From Accumulibacter sp. (GTDB taxonomy: Bacteria; Pseudomonadota; Gammaproteobacteria; Burkholderiales; Rhodocyclaceae): 56,140 nt of DNA. The DNA is taken from assembly GCF_023806625.1 (NCBI RefSeq), contig NZ_JAMTDX010000111.1, forward strand, positions 1 through 56,140. Direction: 5' to 3'. Position 1 is the stretch's first letter. Each line of letters starts with the position of its first letter. The notes under the pieces are model-generated. The model searched no databases. It was not told the DNA's origin and saw nothing but the letters and a program-made list of their open reading frames with translations. Shown here piece after piece: positions 19,774 to 30,247 of the stretch. Made by a program: the position numbers and the translations under genes.

Positions 19774-21945
19774 TCAGCGTGGCGCGATTTCAGTGCTGTC
19801 CCGTGTTTCGGCGAAGGTGGCGGTCGGTAGCAGGAAACTCATCATCGTTCCGACGCCCGGCTTGCTCCGGCAACTGACCGGGACGCCAAGCCGCTGGGCG
19901 AGCGAACCGACGATCGACAGTCCCATCCCGCGCGGGCCACCGATTCGCGCGCTTCCCGGGCGGTGCAGCGCGCTGATCGTCTCCTCGCTCATTCCCGGGC
20001 CATTGTCCTCGAGTCTGAGTTCGGCGAAGCGTTGTCCCTGGTGCAGAATGTCGTCGGTAATCGTCAGGCGAAGGCGGTGGCCCGAAGAGAGGGCTTCCGA
20101 CGCGTTCTTCCAGAGGTTGACGAGAATCTGCTTCAGGCTGTCGCGATCGCAGTTGATGCGGATCGCCTCAGCGGGCATGACCGTCTCGAGCGCGATTCCG
20201 CGTCCGTCGAAAAGCGCCGCTCGGTAGAGGAGAAGCAGTTCGCGAACCAGTTCGCAGATGTCTACGGCGTGTGCGTCGGCAGAAAGATCGGGCAGTTCGC
20301 TGAGGCGCCGCAGGATGCTCGCGACGCGCTCTATTTCCTCGGAGAGGATGGCCAGTTCCTGACGAGCACCGGTTTCCGGCGGCAGTTTGCCGTCGAGTAT
20401 CTTCAGGTAACCCTTGATGATCGTCAGCGGATTGCCGGCTTCGTGGGCGATGCGGCGGGAGCGGCGCGTGAAACGGGCGGAGGCGCTCTCCTCGGCTTGC
20501 GCTCCGACCGATCGAGCTTCCTGCCAGCTCTCGAGGCTGATCCCGGCAATCCGCCCGAAGTTGGCCAGGCATGGCCAGCGCCGATGGAGTCGCGCGTGCT
20601 GGCCCGCACTGAGTCCGGCGACGATCACGCCGGTGGTTCGCGAACGTCCGCTCATCGGAATGCACAACAGACCGCTGCTGTTCAGCGCCCGCGCGAACTG
20701 CACGTCGAGCAGCGAATTCGCCGACGCGTCTTCGAATGACGAGCAGACCCGATCGCTGACGATTGCTGCGACGGCGACGCTTCGCTGCACCTCCGGTACG
20801 AGGCTGAGCTGACCGAAAAGTGGCGGCTGACCTGGAATACCCTTTCCCGTCAGACGGCCGTCGCCCGGTTCGAGGCGCAGGAAGGCGACGTGGTTGAGCT
20901 CGAAGAGGATGCGCGCCGACTCGCGCAACGCGAGAAGCAGTTCGGTGTCGCTGTCGATGGCGAATAGATTTTCCTGCAGCGGTTGCAGCAGCGCCTTGTC
21001 GCCGATGATCGTGGCCAGCCGGACGCCGGCTTCGGGCACGGGTCGATCAACCCTGGCGAGTACGCGGGGCAGTCCGGCCGCGCTGCCGCCGTCCGGACGC
21101 TCATCCGGAGTCATGCCGATGGCGTCGGCAATGACGCACATGCGCTGTGCAGCCTGGTCACGAATGGCGCCGAGACGCTGGCTCAGCGGATTGCCGAAGA
21201 TCTCGCCGGCGATCTCGATCAGCTCCTCGGGGACGGTATCGGCGCAGGCCAACTCGTGAGCGATCCACACGACCTGGGCGAGTTGTCCCGCGGTGATGAT
21301 TTGCTCTCCGGGCAGGTGATGAAAGAGGATCCCGTAGGCGAACGACGAGTCGAGATGCCACTGGTCGGCAAGCCAGGTCCCGATCTCGCCGTGGTGGGCA
21401 CCGAAGCGGCCGCTCTCCAGTTCGGCGAGCGCCTTCTCGTCGCCCGCCATGGCGAGCATCTGCAGGTACGGCTCGCCGATTGCCGACAGCAGGATCAGCT
21501 CGCCAACGTCGTGGAGCAGCCCGGCGAGATAGGCTTCATCGGGTCTGGCGTAGCCGGTCGCCGCGGCCAAGCTGCGCGACAGCTCTGCGGCAAGCAGTGA
21601 ATGGGTCCAGAAACCCGCGAGATCGACGACGCGGTTCGCCGAGCGCTCGTCGAACAGGCTCTGCACCGACAGACAGGTGGCGATCGAACGGACCAGCCGG
21701 GTGCCCAGCGCGACGAGGCAGCTTTCGATGCTCCGCAACTGGCCGCCGCGCCGGATGGCCGGGGAGTTGGCAGCGGTCAGGACGCGGGTGCACAGACCGG
21801 GATCCTGTTCGACGAGTCGCGCGAGCTCGGCGATCGTCGTGCAGTCGTCGTCGACCATCTGGAGCAGGCGCAGGAGGACCTGCGGTGGCGACGGGGCACG
21901 CCCCGCCTCGATCGCCTGACGAATCGGTTCCGGCAGCCTATACAT
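19774..21945 (-). CDS. HDOD domain-containing sensor histidine kinase
   Basis: The protein of about 723 residues fuses three parts. An N-terminal HDOD domain (residues 15-210; LPEPIRQAIEAG, PSPPQVLLRLLQMV, LLHDVGELILLS) comes first. A GAF-like middle part (about 325-460) follows. The C-terminal kinase core has the H-box IAHEAGNPLTIIKGY (His near 501), N-box VNLWKNASEAL, DNGPGMS and RGMGLSIVGSLAQ. It has no membrane segment, so it senses an intracellular signal. I prefer the ATG at 21945; a GTG at 21954 is possible. It probably signals to the adjacent REC-PAS-GGDEF-EAL protein. The ligand is unknown. Confidence 0.9.
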   Translation of the reverse strand: MYRLPEPIRQAIEAGRAPSPPQVLLRLLQMVDDDCTTIAELARLVEQDPGLCTRVLTAANSPAIRRGGQLRSIESCLVALGTRLVRSIATCLSVQSLFDERSANRVVDLAGFWTHSLLAAELSRSLAAATGYARPDEAYLAGLLHDVGELILLSAIGEPYLQMLAMAGDEKALAELESGRFGAHHGEIGTWLADQWHLDSSFAYGILFHHLPGEQIITAGQLAQVVWIAHELACADTVPEELIEIAGEIFGNPLSQRLGAIRDQAAQRMCVIADAIGMTPDERPDGGSAAGLPRVLARVDRPVPEAGVRLATIIGDKALLQPLQENLFAIDSDTELLLALRESARILFELNHVAFLRLEPGDGRLTGKGIPGQPPLFGQLSLVPEVQRSVAVAAIVSDRVCSSFEDASANSLLDVQFARALNSSGLLCIPMSGRSRTTGVIVAGLSAGQHARLHRRWPCLANFGRIAGISLESWQEARSVGAQAEESASARFTRRSRRIAHEAGNPLTIIKGYLKILDGKLPPETGARQELAILSEEIERVASILRRLSELPDLSADAHAVDICELVRELLLLYRAALFDGRGIALETVMPAEAIRINCDRDSLKQILVNLWKNASEALSSGHRLRLTITDDILHQGQRFAELRLEDNGPGMSEETISALHRPGSARIGGPRGMGLSIVGSLAQRLGVPVSCRSKPGVGTMMSFLLPTATFAETRDSTEIAPR

Positions 21946-22005
21946 CGTCACCACTGCTGCGACTGCGCCGGGCGCTGTCGACGGCGGTCGGTAAGAAGGT
22001 GCGGC

Positions 22006-22812
22006 TCATCGGCTTCTGGCGATCAGAACGCCGGGGGCGTGACTCGCGCGAATCGCCTGCTCGCCGGCCGCCTCGATTCCCGTGCGGACTTCGCTGGCGA
22101 TGACCTCGAAGAGGGCGCGAAGCAGGAAGTTCATTCCGCCGATGATCTCGTCGACCGACATCATCGAGGGGAAACGCAGGCCCCGATGGTCCACCCCGGC
22201 GCCGACCCGCTCGATGCGCACGCCGAGTCGGGCAAGGTTCACCGCCAGGCGTGGCTCGGTCAGCACGAAGAGCGTGTCGATCCCGTACTGGCGGGCGAGT
22301 GCGATCAGACCGAGGTACACCGCCAGAGCGAGGTAGGGCTGACGCGGCCGGCTCTCGGTGCCGAAATCCTCCTCGGAGAGCGAGATCGGCTTGTCCTGTT
22401 CGCCGCGGCGACGCCGGTAGCTGCCGATCACCGCCAGCCGAGAGATTTCGGCGATCCGCTGGCGATCAACGGTCACCGGATCGAGCATCGACCGGTCGAG
22501 AGCGCCGCTGCAGGTGATTTCGAAGGGTAGCCGAGTACCAGCCAGCGCAGGATCGTCGAGCACGAGGCGTGCGCAGCCGACATAGGCGCCGGTCGACACC
22601 GACTGGACGAGGCAATGGACCGAGCGCGTGTCGAACTCGTCGCTCTCCAGCCCGTCAGGCCGGAGCGGCTCGTAACCGAGTTCCCGGCAATAGACTTCGT
22701 GGCGAATCCGGTAGTTCTCGGCGCGCAACCCGTCGGTGAGCGCAGGCACGACCCGGAAGAACTTCCGGTAGCCATGGCTCATCGTCAGTTCCGTCAGATT
22801 GGAAAGAAACAT
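22006..22812 (-). CDS. PEP-CTERM/exosortase system-associated acyltransferase
   Basis: The 268-residue protein matches the N-acyl amino acid synthase-like family found with exosortase/PEP-CTERM loci (GNAT fold, resembling autoinducer synthases). Family marks include FFRVVPALTDGLRAENYRIR, HEVYCRELGYEP and RIAEISRLAVIGSYRRR. I choose the ATG at 22812, which has a GGAGG site five bases upstream; a longer in-frame start at 22872 has none. The likely role is to acylate an amine-bearing substrate tied to surface glycan or PEP-CTERM biology. No exosortase gene is present in this window. The only PEP-CTERM relic nearby is the decayed protease 7 kb downstream. Confidence 0.85.
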   Translation of the reverse strand: MFLSNLTELTMSHGYRKFFRVVPALTDGLRAENYRIRHEVYCRELGYEPLRPDGLESDEFDTRSVHCLVQSVSTGAYVGCARLVLDDPALAGTRLPFEITCSGALDRSMLDPVTVDRQRIAEISRLAVIGSYRRRRGEQDKPISLSEEDFGTESRPRQPYLALAVYLGLIALARQYGIDTLFVLTEPRLAVNLARLGVRIERVGAGVDHRGLRFPSMMSVDEIIGGMNFLLRALFEVIASEVRTGIEAAGEQAIRASHAPGVLIARSR

Positions 22813-22966
22813 GACTGCCTCCTGCCGCGGAAAAGACCTCGAGCCGGGATGAGAAGCTCCGCTGAGCGTCACGCGAAGGCAAGCATGGTACTACGAAGGG
22901 CGCTTGCTTTTGCCGTTCGCCCGGTGCCCGACCCCGCGTACTCCGGCGTGCTCGTGCACAGCGCAG

Positions 22967-23764
22967 CTAGTCGAGCTTCTTCAGATAGTCCTTGGTGAAG
23001 ATCTTGTCCGGCAGATCACGAAGGTTCATTCCCGAATACTCGAGCACCGACTGCTCGCCACCGCGCAGGGCGTCCTCCATGACCAGGCGGGTCGGCCGCT
23101 TGCGCCCCTCGACGGTCCTGAAGTTCTCATAGCGGCAGGTCTTGAGCAGGCGATTGGATAGCGAGTAGAACTCGGCCCGGTATGGCCAGAAGTCCTTCTC
23201 GCGCACCCAGTAGATCACGCGCTGGTAAGTGACACCGCGGTCGATGCCGGTCAGTTCGAGCACGTGATAGTCCTCGCCGCCGATCCGTTCGCTGCGCAGT
23301 AGCCGCGCGTTGTAGTCGCCCGAAAAATTGGCTCGCGCGAGGTCGCCGTTGGCGACCTGCCCGGTCAGGCGTTGCGACAGCGACAGCCTGATCGGCTGTG
23401 ACACGTCGGGCATGAAAATCCACAGGTCGCGATTCTTCATCAGCAGGATCTGCCCGCGTTCGGAGGCCGGTTCGGTGATCATCACGACGCTGTTCGCGTT
23501 GCCTTTCGACAGGACGCGATACTTGCGCACTTCGGCGGTTTGCCCGCTTCCGGTCGTGGTAATCGTCACGTCGACCTGAAAGCCCTCGGCCGGGAAGCGG
23601 ACGAGATCGGCCTTTTCGACGATCTGCCTGGCTTCGCCCTCGTCGTCTGCGGTCTGCACAGGAGCCTCGGCGGCGTGCAGCGCCGAGGGCAGCGCGAACA
23701 GCGTCGCCAGCAGCAGGTTTCGCACGCTGTTGACAGCATGATGACGGATAGTCATGATTTCCAT
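22967..23764 (-). CDS. Outer membrane lipoprotein-sorting protein (LolA-like)
   Basis: The 265-residue exported protein has a signal peptide ending near SALHAAEAP and the LolA-like fold family usually called outer membrane lipoprotein-sorting protein. Marks are VITEPASERGQILLMKN-type wording (here VMITEPASERGQILLMKN), DLWIFMPD and YWVREKDFWPYRAEFYS. Such proteins shuttle lipophilic cargo across the periplasm and usually travel with an FtsX-like permease, an ABC ATPase and a DUF1302 protein. The start at 23764 has GGAG eight bases upstream. It diverges from the ATPase gene with only 54 bases between them. Confidence 0.85.
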   Translation of the reverse strand: MEIMTIRHHAVNSVRNLLLATLFALPSALHAAEAPVQTADDEGEARQIVEKADLVRFPAEGFQVDVTITTTGSGQTAEVRKYRVLSKGNANSVVMITEPASERGQILLMKNRDLWIFMPDVSQPIRLSLSQRLTGQVANGDLARANFSGDYNARLLRSERIGGEDYHVLELTGIDRGVTYQRVIYWVREKDFWPYRAEFYSLSNRLLKTCRYENFRTVEGRKRPTRLVMEDALRGGEQSVLEYSGMNLRDLPDKIFTKDYLKKLD

Positions 23765-23818
23765 AGTTTTCACTCCAGAGTGCTGACCGTTTGCGCGGTT
23801 GGCCGGTCGCGCCGTCGC

Positions 23819-24628
23819 ATGAAGGTCGTTCGCATCGAAAACGTCTCGAAGGATTATCTGCTCGGCGAGCAGAAAGTCCAAGCCCTCAAGGACATCACGC
23901 TGTCGTTCGACCCGGGCGTATTTCTGGCCATCGCCGGCCCTTCGGGCAGCGGCAAGACGACGCTGCTCAACCTGATCGGCTGCATCGACACGCCGACCCG
24001 CGGCAGGATTTTCATCAACGACGAGGATGTCAGTGGTCGCACGCCCGACCAGCTCGCCGATCTGCGCAGCCGGACGATCGGCTTCATTTTCCAGACGTTC
24101 AACCTCTTGCCAGTTCTCTCGGCCGCCGAGAACGTCGAGTATCCGCTGTTGCACCGTCGCGACGTTTCGGCCGACGAGCGCCGCAAACGTGTAGCCTATT
24201 TCCTGGACATCGTCGGTCTGTCGCGCTTCGCTCGGCACCGCCCGAACCAGCTCAGCGGCGGTCAGCGCCAGCGCGTGGCGATCGCCCGTGCGCTGGCGAT
24301 CAAGCCATCGATCGTCTTGGCCGACGAGCCGACGGCCAACCTCGACCACCAGACCGGCGAGGAGATCCTCCTGCTGATGAAGCGGATCAACCGGAAATTC
24401 AAGACGACCTTCATTTTTTCGACCCACGACAAGCGGGTGCTTGCCAAGGCCGACCGGCTCGTCCGTGTCGAGGATGGCGAGATCGTCCTTCTCGGCGTGC
24501 GCTCGCACACCCGGTGGTCGTTTGCTCGCCATCGTTTGCCGACCGAAGACGGCGGGGACGAGGCGGGCACCGCGTCGGCCACCGTGCCGGCGGCGCCCGC
24601 GGGAGACGTCGATGTCGCTCAGCCATAG
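23819..24628 (+). CDS. ABC transporter ATP-binding protein (LolD/MacB type)
   Basis: The 269-residue ATPase has Walker A GPSGSGKTT (near residue 39), Q-loop FIFQTFNLLP, signature LSGGQRQRV, Walker B IVLADEPT and the ANLDHQTG loop, all typical of the LolD/MacB export class. About 45 extra residues at the C-terminus are Ala/Gly/Asp-rich, longer than in usual family members. I start at the ATG at 23819. Its 3' end overlaps the DUF1302 gene by 17 bases. No permease gene is adjacent, which is odd for this class. Confidence 0.9.
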   Translation: MKVVRIENVSKDYLLGEQKVQALKDITLSFDPGVFLAIAGPSGSGKTTLLNLIGCIDTPTRGRIFINDEDVSGRTPDQLADLRSRTIGFIFQTFNLLPVLSAAENVEYPLLHRRDVSADERRKRVAYFLDIVGLSRFARHRPNQLSGGQRQRVAIARALAIKPSIVLADEPTANLDHQTGEEILLLMKRINRKFKTTFIFSTHDKRVLAKADRLVRVEDGEIVLLGVRSHTRWSFARHRLPTEDGGDEAGTASATVPAAPAGDVDVAQP

Positions 24629-26192
24629 CCTTCCGATTCTCGGCGGCGCGATGCTCCTGGTCGCTGCGACCGATGGCGCTCTGGCCCATGATGCCGATCC
24701 GGCCGCTTGGCTCGTTCCGGTCGCGAGCGCTTCACCGGCGATTCCGGGCCTGTTGCTTGCGGCGCAGTCGGGTCGCAGCCTGCCGGGGAGCCGCGACGCG
24801 CTGTTCGGCGACGACGAGGAATTGCCCGACGCGGGTGATTCCGGAGGTCGCGAGTCGCCGGCGGCGGAAGAGGAACCGGGGCAGCCGGAGGTGCGCGTTC
24901 CGGCGAGCCGCGACGCACTGTTCGGTGATGGCGACGAGACGGCGGCGAGTGTGGCGACTGCCGGTTCGTCGGCTGCCCGCTTCGCCGGAGTCAGAGGCTT
25001 CTTCCAGAACGTGATGGCCTACACTTGGCCAGAGCCGCGCCACTGGTCCGAGATGATGAACCGCGTCGACCTCGCTGCTCAGGGGGAACTCGCTCCGAAC
25101 GTCCGCTGGAAACTCGGCGCGCGTGTCGATTACGATGCAACCTACACGTTCACCAACTTCTACCCGCAGGCCGTCGCTGACGATCAGCGTTTCAACGTGC
25201 TGCTGCGCGAGAACTACCTCGACATCGGCGCGGGTGACTGGGATTTCCGCCTTGGCCGGCAGCAGATCGTCTGGGGGGAAATGGTCGGATTGCTCTTTGG
25301 CGACGTGGTTTCAGCGAAGGACATGCGCCAGTTCATCCTTCCGAGGTTCGAAATCCTGCGCATCCCGCAATGGGCCGCGAGGGCCGAGTATTTCAAGGAT
25401 GACGTTCATGCCGAACTGGTCTGGATTCCGGTCGCCAGCTATGACAACATCGGCAAGCCTGGGTCGGAGTTCTATGCCTATACCCCGCCGCCGCCACCCG
25501 GCGTGAACGCGGTCATTCTCTCGGAGAAGTTCCCGGCGCGCACTCTGTCGAACACGAATTACGGCCTGCGCCTCTCGGTCCTCCGTGATGGCTGGGACGT
25601 CGCCGGTTTCGCTTACAGCAGCATGAGCGTCGCTCCGAGTTTCTACCGGGAGATCATTGTCGCTCCGCAGCCGACGATCATCTACCAGGCACGGCACGAT
25701 CGCATCAATCAGTTCGGCAGCACCGTGGCCAAGGATTTCGGCTCGGTCGTCCTCAAGGGTGAGGCCGTCTACACGCGCGGTCGGCGCTACGAGGTGACCA
25801 ACCCGACTGACAGCGACGGGGTCGTGGCGCAGAACGCCTTCACCTGGGTCGTCGGACTCGACTTCAACCCGACGGCGGATACGCGGATCAACACGCAGGT
25901 CTTCCAGAATCACATTTTCGACCGCGATCCGTACATCATTCCGTCGGCCAACGAGTACGGTTTCAGTCTCCTGGTCAATCAGAAGATCGGTGACAAGGTC
26001 GAAGTACAGGCGCTGTGGATTGCCAGTCTGAACCGGACCGACTGGATGCTCAGGCCGAGAGTGAGCTGGAATTTCGAGAAGAACTGGGGCTTCGCGTTCG
26101 GCGTCGACATCTTCGAGGGGCAGCCACTGGGCTATTTCGGTCGCTACGACGCCAAGGACCGGGTGTACACCGAACTCCAGTACAACTTCTGA
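24612..26192 (+). CDS. DUF1302-type outer membrane protein
   Basis: The 526-residue protein has a signal peptide (cut near ALAHD) and an alternating beta-strand pattern ending in a terminal Phe (VYTELQYNF), so it is a predicted outer-membrane barrel. It resembles the DUF1302 family through FRLGRQQIVWGEMVGLLFGD and later aromatic strands. Between the signal and the barrel is an acidic linker with two near copies of SRDALFGD (at about 24788-24824 and 24905-24941). It has a GGGAG site and starts at 24612 inside the end of the ATPase gene, so the two are co-translated. With the LolA-like protein it suggests delivery of a lipid-like cargo to or through the outer membrane. Confidence 0.85.
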   Translation: MSLSHSLPILGGAMLLVAATDGALAHDADPAAWLVPVASASPAIPGLLLAAQSGRSLPGSRDALFGDDEELPDAGDSGGRESPAAEEEPGQPEVRVPASRDALFGDGDETAASVATAGSSAARFAGVRGFFQNVMAYTWPEPRHWSEMMNRVDLAAQGELAPNVRWKLGARVDYDATYTFTNFYPQAVADDQRFNVLLRENYLDIGAGDWDFRLGRQQIVWGEMVGLLFGDVVSAKDMRQFILPRFEILRIPQWAARAEYFKDDVHAELVWIPVASYDNIGKPGSEFYAYTPPPPPGVNAVILSEKFPARTLSNTNYGLRLSVLRDGWDVAGFAYSSMSVAPSFYREIIVAPQPTIIYQARHDRINQFGSTVAKDFGSVVLKGEAVYTRGRRYEVTNPTDSDGVVAQNAFTWVVGLDFNPTADTRINTQVFQNHIFDRDPYIIPSANEYGFSLLVNQKIGDKVEVQALWIASLNRTDWMLRPRVSWNFEKNWGFAFGVDIFEGQPLGYFGRYDAKDRVYTELQYNF

Positions 26193-26321
26193 TCCTGCCA
26201 CGGCGGTCGATCGCCGACCTCGCGGGAGATCATCGATCCCACGTTCGGCACGCTCCATGCGGCTCGTGCCGGGTCACCGACCGGCGAAGCGGCAGGTCGA
26301 TCGTTGCCGAAGCGGATCTGC

Positions 26322-27308
26322 TCAGCGGTTGACCAGGACAGCGGCGCCGCGGACGCGGCCCGCGCGCAGTTGATCGAGGGCCTCGTTGGCCGCTTCGAGA
26401 GGGAAGCAGCTGACTTCGGTGCGTACGCCGGCCTGCGGGGCGACAGCAAAGAACTCCTCCCCGTCGCGCCGGGTGAGGTTGGCGATCGAGCGCACGCTGC
26501 GCTCGCCCCAGAGAATCGCATAAGGGAAGGTCGGGATGTCGCTCATGTGGATCCCGGCGCAGACGACGGTTCCCCCCTTGACCGTGTGGCGCAATGCCTG
26601 CGGGACGAGCTGTCCGACCGGGGCGAAAAGGATCGCCGCGTCCATGTCCTGCGGCGGGGTTTCGTTCGCGCCGCCAGCCCAGTTGGCGCCGATCTGGCGG
26701 GCAAAGTCCTGGCCCTCGAGGTCGCCCGGCTTGGTGAAGGCGAAGACGTCGCGCCCCTGCCAGCGGGCGACCTGAGCGATGATGTGAGCAGCGGCGCCGA
26801 AGCCGTAGATCCCCAGACGTCGGGCGTTTCCCGCGGCGATCAGCGAGCGGTAGCCGATCAGCCCGGCGCAGAGCAGTGGCGCGGCCTCGGCGTCGGTATA
26901 TGCCTCAGGCAACGCAAAGCAGTAACGCTGATCGGCGAGCGCGAATTCGGCGTAGCCGCCATCGAGCGTGTAACCGGTGAACTCCGCCGCATCGCAGAGA
27001 TTCTCGGAGCCTCCCGTACAGTACCGGCAATGGCCGCAGGTGCGACCGAGCCAGGGGACACCTATGCGCTGCCCGACGGAGAAGCGCTCGACGGCCGAAC
27101 CCTTGTCGAGGACGATTCCGACGATCTCGTGGCCAAGAATCAGCGGCAGCCGCGGATTCTCAAGGTCTCCGTCGAGCACGTGCAGATCGGTACGGCAGAC
27201 GCCGCAGGCGCGCACCTCGAGCACGATCTGCTGTGGGTCGGGAATCGGTCGAGGCACTTCGGCGAGGCGCAGCGGCTCACCCTGAGCCTGAAGCAGCATG
27301 GCCCTCAT
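26322..27308 (-). CDS. Zinc-dependent alcohol dehydrogenase family protein
   Basis: The 328-residue medium-chain dehydrogenase has the catalytic-zinc region CGVCRTDLHVLDGDL (Cys near residue 38) and GHEIVG. The four-cysteine structural zinc site CGHCRYCTGGSENLC follows, then a Rossmann segment with LGIYGFGAAAHIIAQVA. It likely interconverts an alcohol and aldehyde with NAD(P)H. The start at 27308 has GGAG six bases upstream; a further in-frame start at 27356 is less likely. It diverges from the potABCD operon and converges on the DUF1302 gene. Substrate is unknown. Confidence 0.92.
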   Translation of the reverse strand: MRAMLLQAQGEPLRLAEVPRPIPDPQQIVLEVRACGVCRTDLHVLDGDLENPRLPLILGHEIVGIVLDKGSAVERFSVGQRIGVPWLGRTCGHCRYCTGGSENLCDAAEFTGYTLDGGYAEFALADQRYCFALPEAYTDAEAAPLLCAGLIGYRSLIAAGNARRLGIYGFGAAAHIIAQVARWQGRDVFAFTKPGDLEGQDFARQIGANWAGGANETPPQDMDAAILFAPVGQLVPQALRHTVKGGTVVCAGIHMSDIPTFPYAILWGERSVRSIANLTRRDGEEFFAVAPQAGVRTEVSCFPLEAANEALDQLRAGRVRGAAVLVNR

Positions 27309-27520
27309 GGACGTCTCCGGCAATCGTCTGTTTCGCGGGGCGCCTCCGCCGATCATCCTGCGCAGGAGGTCGGGTTGTCTGGCTCGCGGGTCAGGCGCAG
27401 CTTCATTCTAGGCGAAGCCGGTCGGGCGATGCAAAGCCACAGGGCTCGACGGCATGCCTGCAGCGGGCTTCGCGACGACGGTACGCGGAGCGGCGCCAAC
27501 TGAGCTAGACTAGTCGGGCC

Positions 27521-28598
<1,078 letters not shown>

Positions 28599-28606
<8 letters not shown>

Positions 28607-29453
28607 CGACCAGGCGAACCGCCGTCCGGCCGGGATGGCGCCGAGACCTGGCCAGTGGCTCGTCGCACTGCCCCCGACGGCATTCCTGCTCGTTTTCTTC
28701 GCCGGTCCGGTGCTGCTGCTGTTCGCTGCCTCGTTCCTGGCGCCCGGCGATTTCGGCGGGCTGGCGCCGGTCCGTCAGGAAGGGCGCTGGGCACTGACCC
28801 TCGACGCCTACGGCTTCTTCTTCAGCGACTGGATTTACGCCGAGATCTTCCTGCGCTCGTTCGTCGTCGCGGCGCTGACGACGGTGCTCTGCCTCGTTCT
28901 CGGCTACCCGCTCGCTCTGGCAATCGCGCAGAGTCCGCGGCGTCGCCGTGAGCTGCTGATCCTGCTCGTCGTCCTGCCGTTCGCGAGCAACTTTCTGATC
29001 CGCACCTACGCCTGGATCATCGTCCTCGGCCCGATGGATCTGCTGTACAGTCCGGTCGCGGTAATCGTCGGGCTCGTCTACGTGCATCTTCCGTTCATGA
29101 TCCTGCCGCTGTGCATCAACCTCGAAAAGCACGATCCCGCGTTGCTCGAAGCCGCTCAGGATCTCGGTGCGGGCGTCTGGACGCGGTTCGTGCGCATCAC
29201 CCTGCCGCTCTCGATGCCGGGGATCCGCGCCGGATCGGCGTTGGTGTTCATTCCCGTGCTCGGCATGTTCGCGGTTCCCGAACTGCTCGGCGGCACGCGC
29301 GACATCCTGATCGGGAATCTCATCAAGGAGCAGTTCCTCGACAACCGCGACTGGCCGCTGGGTTCGACGCTGTCAGTGTTGCTGACCGTTGCCGTGTTGC
29401 TCCTCGTCGGCATCGCCGCCTGGGCCGGACGGCCGCGCGAGAGTATTTCCTGA
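28599..29453 (+). CDS. potB: Polyamine ABC transporter permease PotB
   Basis: The 284-residue inner-membrane permease begins inside the end of potA (8-base overlap). It has about six hydrophobic helices and the binding-protein-dependent transport (EAA) loop EAAQDLGAGVWTRFVRITLP that contacts the ATPase. The neighbour order A-B-C-D fits the PotABCD family. It shares the sequence TGATG with the next gene, so stop and start overlap. Confidence 0.92.
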
Positions 29454-30247
29454 TGGTCGGGCGAAGGCGGCCGGGTTGGCTATGGGTGGCGGCGGTCGGG
29501 GTTTACGCCTTCCTCTACCTGCCGCTGGCCATCGTGGTGATCCTCTCGTTCAACGACTCGCTGCTCAACGCCGAGTGGGTCGGCTTCACGACGCGCTGGT
29601 ACGTCATGCTCTTCGAGGATCGGGCGTTGCTCGGCGCGGCGGCGAATTCACTGTTCATCGCGCTCGTCTCGGCGACCGGCGCGACGCTTCTCGGCACGAT
29701 GGCCGGGCTGGCCATGCAGCGCTGCCGGTCGGGCCTCCTGCGCGGCCTGCCGGTCCTCGTGTTCGCGCCGGTGGCGATGCCCGAGATCCTGCTCGGCGTT
29801 TCTCTGCTCCTTTTCTTCCGGCAGGTGCTCGACCTGACGCTGGGCCTGCTCTCGATCCTGATCGCGCACGTCACCTTCTCGATCGGCTTCGTCGCCATCG
29901 TCGTCCGCACGAGTCTGGCGGCGATGGACGAGAGTCTCTTCGAGGCGGCTCGCGATCTCGGGGCGAGCGCCTGGCAGACGTTCAGGCATGTGACGCTGCC
30001 ATTGATCGCGCCGAGCGTCGTCGCCGGTTTCCTGATGAGCTTCGCGCTGTCGATCGACGATTTCGTGATCACCTTCTTCGTCGCCGGCGTCGGGGTCACG
30101 ACACTGCCGCTGCAGATCTATTCGATGATCAAGGTCGCCGTCAGCCCGGAGGTCAATGCCGTGTCGACGCTGCTCATGGCGCTGACACTGACGCTGATCA
30201 CCGTGGCTTCGCGCCTGGCCCCGGCGGCGCTGAGGCTGAGGATGTGA
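29453..30247 (+). CDS. potC: Polyamine ABC transporter permease PotC
   Basis: The 264-residue second permease subunit has about six hydrophobic helices, an EAA loop EAARDLGASAWQTFRHVTLP and the family block SFALSIDDFVITFFVAGVG. Its ATG (29453) lies in the TGATG that ends potB. Its TGA overlaps the GTG of potD. These overlaps indicate translational coupling and balanced subunit levels. Confidence 0.93.
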   Translation: MVGRRRPGWLWVAAVGVYAFLYLPLAIVVILSFNDSLLNAEWVGFTTRWYVMLFEDRALLGAAANSLFIALVSATGATLLGTMAGLAMQRCRSGLLRGLPVLVFAPVAMPEILLGVSLLLFFRQVLDLTLGLLSILIAHVTFSIGFVAIVVRTSLAAMDESLFEAARDLGASAWQTFRHVTLPLIAPSVVAGFLMSFALSIDDFVITFFVAGVGVTTLPLQIYSMIKVAVSPEVNAVSTLLMALTLTLITVASRLAPAALRLRM

